The notes under the pieces were generated by a model. That model was given only the letters and a program-made list of their open reading frames with translations. It ran no database searches and was not told the origin of the DNA. A stretch of DNA of 64,000 nt from Lactifluus volemus (lineage: Eukaryota; Basidiomycota; Agaricomycetes; Russulales; Russulaceae), in assembly GCA_022376515.1 (NCBI GenBank), contig WTXI01000002.1, forward strand, positions 1,860,001 to 1,924,000, given 5' to 3'. Every line of letters begins with the position of its first letter. Within the stretch, counting starts at the first letter, position 1. A program made the translations under genes and the position numbers. Positions 57,765-64,000 of this stretch are shown in pieces.

Positions 57765-59346
57765 TTAGGTAGAACAATAACCTCCATCGATTCGCACCTC
57801 TGACCCCGTCATGAACCGAGATGCATCACTCGCAAGGAAAACGATGGCCCCCTGCGAAGACGTAAACTTCAATCTACAGTCATCTAGCTCAGAATGACTA
57901 ACATCCAAATCCTCCGGTTCTCCCATCTAAAATTTATGGTCAGGTCTGCTCTACAACGTCAGAGGGTATTTCGATTCCCATACCCTTCCCATGGGCGTCA
58001 AACTTTCCCACGTTTTCTGACAGGTTGCATGAGGTCGCAAAAATAGTCTATCAAGATGCCGTGTCACCTTGAGTTCTGGGTTATTTGATAGCATTGTCCG
58101 CGTCAATTTGGTCATCATATAGCCAGGGCTAAAATGCGGCAATACTTCAGCATAGCGACAAATGTGACTATGCATGAAATAGGCTCATGCCTCAATGCGT
58201 TAACGCGCACACCCTTCTTTGCCCACTCTACGGCAAGGCTTGATGCCATGTGCTTCACAGCTACGGTCAGTCAGCACCATCTTACGGATTGGGCCAGAAG
58301 AGCACAACAAACCTGCTTTCGAAGCATTGTATGGGGTTTGTAGCTTCGCAAGTCAAAGGTCAATGTAGCTGAGGTCTATGAGGGTGACAGTGATACCTGA
58401 GGCAAGTTGACAATCTGACAATACAATTCAGAACGAGTTGATGAGAATAATAGAGTTGTAAACACACGTTGGCACTCATGCTCGCTACCAGAATGATGCT
58501 ACCTCCCCCTTGTGGTATCATGTATTTTGCAGCTTCGCGAGCAGTGAAGAAAGCGCCGTGGACGTTGATATCATATAAGCGTTTCATGCGATCAGACGGA
58601 TAGCTAAGTAGCGCGTAACATGAACCGATCCCTGGAGGTAAAATAAAAGGAATATAAAGGAGGCGCACTCGACTGCGGCATATTGTTCGACAATGCCTAG
58701 GTACCGCAATATTGTCATCGCCCATAGCCAGGGGGAAGTGACGAATACGCTCACCAGCGGATGCAACGACAACATCCACACGACCGAATACCTCAAGCGT
58801 CCTCGTGAATGCCTTACCAACAGATACTTCCGATGATACGTCGCACTCGAGGCCAACAACCTTCAGACCGTCGAGCCTCATGTGTTCAGTACCTTGAAGG
58901 ACATGAATAAGAGCCACCTTCGCAGCAGAAGGAATGCATTTCGTAGATACGTACCTGCAAATTCGAAAAGTTCTTCAGCGGCCGACTGTACTTCGGATTG
59001 TTTTAGATCGAGGAGGACGAGGGATGTACACTGCCTTTTATTCAAGCCTCAGTATCTTGGTTAGTCTTAGAGCTCTATTGAGGACAAACGAGCGCATGAA
59101 AGCACGACAAAACTCATTCCCAAGTCCTCGAGCAGCTCCGGTGACGAGACAAACCTGTTACTCCGTGAAGTACGTACATTGGCAGAGGATAACACAGCTG
59201 ACTTTTCCTTTTAGCGAAAAGGTTGGCAATACTCTAGACTTCGTTTGTGCCTCCGTGTTCGACCATCGAACCCAGGAAGTCGAGAGACGGCCCTGCAACC
59301 GTGGTACTCGGAAAGCGAAAGCCGGGGCACGACATAGAGGATTCAT
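57765..59346 (-). CDS. Short-chain dehydrogenase/reductase
   Basis: An NAD(P)-dependent SDR, similar in sequence to sorbose/xylulose reductases and other sugar alcohol dehydrogenases. The start at 59346 gives [20 protein letters not shown], an Arg-rich, acid-poor leader that looks like a mitochondrial presequence, then [12 protein letters not shown] and, after an intron, [15 protein letters not shown] with the TGxxxGxG nucleotide motif. Further on come [80 protein letters not shown] (catalytic Ser), TPYNASKA (YxxxK) and [20 protein letters not shown]. It ends IDGGYCST at 57765-57767. Roughly nine introns. Substrate is not determined by sequence. Confidence 0.87.
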
Positions 59347-59730
59347 GGCAAGCACCTACACAAAGTCTGGCTGGCAATTCGGCGTATTTCGCAGGTCCAC
59401 AAGCGCCTAAATTCTCGGACTCCGCGTTCCTCATGAAATGCATAATATCTATAATCCATGGCTCAGACTGGGATAGCGCCCGACCTGATCTACACCAACT
59501 AGATCGCGCTGCGAATAATAGGTAAAACATATGAAGGAGGTAATGCGATCAAGAAACAATATGTGAATGGGAACACGCGCGAGCGCGGGTATACTATCTA
59601 ACATGTAAAGTACCAAGGGTTGACTGACCAAAACGTGAAGAAACAGAGCTGGACAGATTCAAAGGTGACTGCTAAGAAACCATCATGGATGTGCCGAAAG
59701 CAACATGATAGTACAGAAATGCGAAAGAGA
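59347..59730. other. Spacer between SDR and the coiled-coil gene
   Basis: 384 bp between two minus-strand genes: the 3' flank of the coiled-coil gene and the SDR promoter. No gene is seen. Confidence 0.5.
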
Positions 59731-62700
59731 CTATATACAAACAAACTTGGACTTCCGTTTCGATAGCTCATCCATGCGAGCATCCAGTTGATGGCGGACC
59801 CGCTCTTTGGCTCTGCGCTCTTCGTCGAGACGTTGTTCGAGGGACTGTTTCTCTTCGACAACAGACCGACGGACCAACGTAACCTCGCGCTTAGCTTCCG
59901 CTAATTCGCTTCTGAGGCTCTCAACCTGACTAGTGAGATTGTCGCGCTCACGAGCAAGCTCTGTAGCCTGCATGCGAGCTTTACGAACTGACAACAAGGT
60001 AAGAGATATCCGGGCTGTGGATCACCGAGACTCACGATTTTTCTCAGAGTCACCAAGGGAGGTTTCCAAACTGTTAACCAAGTCCATGTGAGCTTGCAAA
60101 TCGGCCTCGCAATGCGTCAATTGCTTGTTCAACGTCTTGATAATGGCTTCCTGCTCTTCTATCTGTTTGGTTTGGTCTTGAAGCGTATCGGCGACTACCG
60201 TCGGTGCGTGGCCATTGGTAGATGACGCTACAGAGGTTGCAGGCGAGTTCATGTCCGAGTCCCGCGAGGAGGACGGAGAAAATGCGGCGGAGGATGCGGC
60301 AGAAGATGTTGACGGCTGATGGGCCAGCGACGAGGCTCCCTTCGGGGCCGGAGGTGGAGGTACGGAGGGTGGGGGAGTTGGGGGAGGCAGCTTGGTTGCG
60401 AGGCCGTTGACGCGACTATAAGACGAAAGTGCGCGTTCTGGCGGAATCCGAACAGGAGATGTAGGTGAAGGAGGTGCATTACGACTCGTCGGGATGCGGG
60501 CTAGCTGAGTTTGTAGGTCTCTCATGATGCTTTCTTGTTTGGCCTTCTCCTCTTGAATCGCATCTTTTTCATCTTTGACACGCTGGAGGTTGTGTTGCAG
60601 TTCTGCTAGGACTGAACGATGTTTCTCCAGCTCATCAGCCAGAGAGTCCCGGTTGGATGCTTGTTTTATCAAGTCGGCTTGCCCACTGCAAGCAGCTCCC
60701 AGCTGGACCTTGAGCGATTCAACTTCTTTTGCGAGCTCCTCCCGTTCGTTATGTGCTTCTGATAGGTCCTGTTGCAGACTTGTGATAATCTCGGATTGCT
60801 TTTTTACGGCAATCTCGTGTGCATTGCGAGCCTGTTCACGGGCGAGCAGGTACTCCTCCGCCGCTGCCTTGTGAGATGCTAACTCTTCCACAAGTAGCTC
60901 GCGGCTTCTGTCAGCTGATTCACGTTCTTGCTGGTCCTTCCCCTTGAGCTCTTCAATCGTCTTGCCGAGGCGCTCGTTCTCCGCGGCGAGTTGTTCTGTC
61001 TGCTGCGTCAATGACTCCGACGCCTGGTGATGGCTCTCTCGCTCCGCCAAAAGAGTTGCATTAAGATCACCTAACATTCTCGCATGTTCGTGTTGGATAG
61101 TAGCCACCTGGTCACTGTGGTTCCGGATGAGGGCGCCGCGCTCTTCCACGCCCTTACTCAAAGCTTCCTGGAGATCATTCTCGTGTTCTGCCTGGAGCTC
61201 CTGGATCTTTAACGAGTTATCGTTTTCGTGCTCCATGCGGTAAACCGTGATCTTTTCTTCGTAGGTCTTGGTCAACAGGGCGCATTCCTGCTCGGTATTG
61301 GCAAGAGCGTCTTGTATAGCCTTCTTATGCTGAGTTTCGAGGTTAGCGGCGAGCTCGACCAAAGCTTCCTCGTGGGTGCTTCGCAGCGCTGCCAGTTCTT
61401 CTGCGTGGTGTTGTTGCAGCGCAACGCGATCCTGCTCTGCTTGAGAAACGAGAGTGGCGATAGCTTTTTGATGGGAAGTCTTCAATGCCGTTGTATCTTG
61501 CTCGTGTCCAGACTCGACCTCCTTGAGAATAACTGTTTGTTGTTCTCTCAGAGCCAACAGCGAAGCCTCGGATTGTTCGCTTGACCGTAGCTTTAACTCC
61601 TCGTATTCTTCGTGAGCCTTGGCCAACGCTTGCTGAACTCGCTTCAATTCCTCTCTAGTCTCCTCCTGCAATTTTGAAATGGCGGCCGTGTGTTTTGATT
61701 TGAGCTTCTCTAGGTCATCAGCGAAGGCGCCTTCCTTCTTGGCGACGATAGCGGCGTGCTCGTTTTGAATCTCTTTGATGGTGTTAGCTTGCGCAAACTG
61801 AGATTCAGAAAGCAGCCCTTCTCGAGCCAGCTCAGCGACTCGGAGCTCGGCGGAGTGATCCTCGCGTAGTCTCTCCAATATTAGCTCTGCCTGGACAGTT
61901 TGCTGCTCTAAAGCGGTGGCATGCTCGGTCCTGAGCCTGACAAGTCCGTTATAGTACTCCTCCTCTGTCTTTGCAAGAGATGCTGCCGTATCTTCGTCTT
62001 TCAGCTTCAAGGTTTCGTCATGCCTAGCGTTGGTTTCACGAAGAACAACTTGATGCTCTTCCTGAGCCTTTTTAAGCGCAGCACCGGCTTCGTCAAGACG
62101 ATGACGTAGCTCGTCTTCGTGCTCAGCTTTCAGACGCCCAAATGCTTCAGCGTGGTCCTTATGGGCCTTCTCTAGCGCAGAGGATGCTTCACGTAATTGG
62201 TCGAGGAGAGAAGCTAAAGATGATGTATGCTCTTCGTTGAGGCGCACGACAAGCTCATCAACTTCCTTCTCCTTGGCACGCAGTAGTTGCTCGTGGTCCG
62301 AGCGAAGTTGTTCTACTGCATGGGTGTGGTCATCCTTGGCTTTCTCCAGCGCCTCCTGTAGCTCTGTTCTTCGCAGTTCAGCCTCATCCAGCCGCGCGAG
62401 GCAATCTTCGTGCTTGCTACGTAGGCTTTCGAGCTCGTTGGACATGTTGATAGTCTACATAAAGGGGTCAGTGTCTCCATCCACTCTGTCGAGATGAATG
62501 AGATGTACCTGGTTGCTCGATAAAGCAGTCAACTCATCGTGTTGGCGTCGAAGTTGCCTCAGCTCTTCGTTAAGTGCTTCAATACCCTCTCGGTGCTGGG
62601 ATTCCTTTTGGGCCATTGCCCTAGAAAAGAGTGAGAAGGTGCCGTAGTAGGTTACGAAGTCATAACTCACCGCATTAGTTCGTTGAGTCGATCCAAAGAC

Positions 62701-64000
62701 TCGTCGGACTCAGAGTTGTTTGCTATATCTGCACAGTCCGATCCAGATCCTTGTTGCAAAACCGTTTTGATCTCATCGAATTGATTGATTGTTTTTGGTG
62801 ACAAGAACACCGACGGATTGTCAACGTCATCAATGGGGTGTGTACCAGTCGCTTCCTGCAAGACTGATGTTGTAGGTGCGGCCATTTCCTTCTCCTTTAA
62901 CGAGATCTCGAGATGAGCGATCTCCTGTTCGCGTTCTTTGAGTACGTCCTGCAGGCGCATGATCTCTTTTTCAAGGCTTGCAGCTGACCGCTCGTTCGGA
63001 GATACGCCGACGGTGGGGAGGGAAATCGAAAGATTGGGTCGGTGTGGAGACTGAGTAGGACTACTCGTCCCATGGCTTGAGAACGAAGCTTTGCGTGAAC
63101 GTGCTGATGATAATTCCTGCGAGAGCGAAACCGATTGGGAGAGCGACCTGTAAAGCAACCCTTAGTACATTGGACGATGTCAGTCAAAAGGTCTAACCTC
63201 GAATGCAGGGATTCCGTTGAGGCCGCCTGACGGAAAAAATGGCGTCTACCTGCGTTGTTGAGCGAAGATTCGTTGCTTTCCTTCACTCGCACTCCGGTCA
63301 TCCTCCGCCTGTGTGTGCCAAGATCGACGGACCGCTCCGGCGAATCAGTGAGAATGGCACTGCTAAGCTTTGCTTCCTGGATTTGAGCGGCAAGATCTGA
63401 AATCTCGCGAAGGGCGTCACGGTATTTGTGGTAACAGATGATAAGTCGGCGAGCGTAGCAGTGTGAGCTTGCTGGAGTTCCACGAGCTGGTTCTCGAGTG
63501 CAAGTTCCACTTCCCCCAGGTTTGAAGACATAGGAACAGAGCCGCTTCCAGAACTGGCGGCCTTAGCCAGATTGACTTCGAGCCTCATTCGCTCCGCTTG
63601 AACCTCGTTGGCCACACCACCAAGGCGCTCCCACGCTTCGCCTGCTTCGCTTTTTTTCGTTTGCCATTCTTCCATCTTCGCTTCGAGTTCGCGTACTTTG
63701 CGCTCGCGCTCTCGAGATCGGTCCGCCAACTCTGGCCGTCCTTCTTAAGCGCTTCCAGTCTCTCCTGCAAGGCCTGTGCCTCACTGCGCCGTCGCTCGCA
63801 CTCCAGTTCCAATTTCTCGACGTGATCACGGAGCACGAGGACGGACTCGTCAGACTTAGCCAAGCGCAGTTCTAGGTCCGCTATGTATTTAGTAGAGTGC
63901 AATTCGGCTTCTTTGAAACGGGTGAGCTCGCGTTTGAGGTCGCTCATAGATTCACTCGAACTGATGGTTGATTCGTCGTATGTTTCATCTTGTCCTCGAG
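59731..64000 (-). CDS. Long coiled-coil protein, probably C-terminal part of a kinesin-like motor (5' truncated by window)
   Basis: The 5' end lies beyond 64000, so no motor domain is visible. What is seen is an almost continuous coiled coil of about 1,300 residues: KRELTRFKEAELHSTKYIAD, RSRERERKVRELEAKMEEWQ, a Ser-rich interlude (SSHGTSSPTQSPHRPNLSIS), ASLEKEIMRLQDVLKEREQE, then one large exon (60022-62445 and upstream) of heptads such as LRSDHEQLLRAKEKEVDELV. Near the C-terminus is a Pro-rich linker (LPPPTPPPSVPPPPAPKGAS), then more coil and the end SKRKSKFVCI (stop 59731-59733). The pattern, including HMDLVNSLETSLGDSEKN, resembles the tails of basidiomycete kinesin-like proteins, but myosin- or CLIP-like proteins cannot be excluded. 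Frame breaks occur near 63430 and 63730. Its last two exons are duplicated at 25271-25885. Confidence 0.75.

Noticed and set aside
60222..62497. Several plus-strand open frames antisense to the coiled-coil gene
   Set aside because: These are the reverse reading of a long heptad-repeat exon and carry only Ser/Arg/Leu-rich low-complexity sequence.
1..64000. Mobile elements, CRISPR arrays or viral insertions
   Set aside because: I saw no transposase, reverse transcriptase or capsid motifs, long terminal repeats, or regularly spaced repeats.

Overview
The window is nuclear DNA of a filamentous basidiomycete, probably Agaricomycetes. Genes are dense on both strands, introns are many and short (about 45-95 bp), and the set includes a fungal Zn2Cys6 regulator, a White-Collar-2 type GATA/PAS protein, a peroxisomal-type acyl-CoA synthetase, PDX1/SNZ vitamin B6 synthase and a fungal metallothionein. 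I could not fix the genus. I see no provirus, CRISPR array, transposase, rRNA or convincing tRNA.

Layout. 1-9 kb: C-terminus of a GBF1/Gea ARF-GEF, a cytochrome b561 protein, PKA catalytic subunit, the ribosome biogenesis factor PPAN/Ssf1, holocytochrome-c synthase and nitronate monooxygenase. 9-17 kb: a WD40 protein, a conserved-looking unknown, the splicing factor SYF1, Rab geranylgeranyltransferase alpha and a 35-residue metallothionein. 17-31 kb: EDC4-like decapping enhancer, SFT2, glyoxalase II, a duplicated fragment of a coiled-coil gene, SRP receptor alpha, cyclin L and an RS/RD-rich protein. 31-41 kb: a gene-poorer stretch with PDX1, mitoribosomal mL49, two Ser/Pro-rich unknowns and a decayed Xaa-Pro aminopeptidase. 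41-53 kb: acyl-CoA synthetase, a penta-EF-hand protein, a HAD-like protein, QCR10, NOP16 and a Zn2Cys6 regulator. 53-64 kb: a zinc-ribbon protein, Rab1/YPT1, WC-2, a short-chain dehydrogenase and the C-terminal half of a long coiled-coil, probably kinesin-like, protein that runs off the right edge.

Most genes are housekeeping genes of secretion (GBF1, RabGGTase, SFT2, SRP receptor, YPT1), mitochondria (HCCS, QCR10, mL49, GLO2), ribosome biogenesis (PPAN, NOP16) and RNA processing (SYF1, cyclin L, EDC4). Several pairs are head to head with only 32, 47 or 79 bp between start codons.

A caution for any reader: many conserved genes, including essential ones, carry isolated single-base frame breaks, mostly in short homopolymers. 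They look like uncorrected sequencing indels, so reading frames taken literally from this sequence are often wrong near the listed positions. I found no clear new multi-gene system. The most unusual items are the duplicated 3' gene fragment at 25.3-25.9 kb, the tiny three-exon metallothionein, genes with start codons isolated in 3-9 nt exons, and the ultra-short bidirectional promoters.
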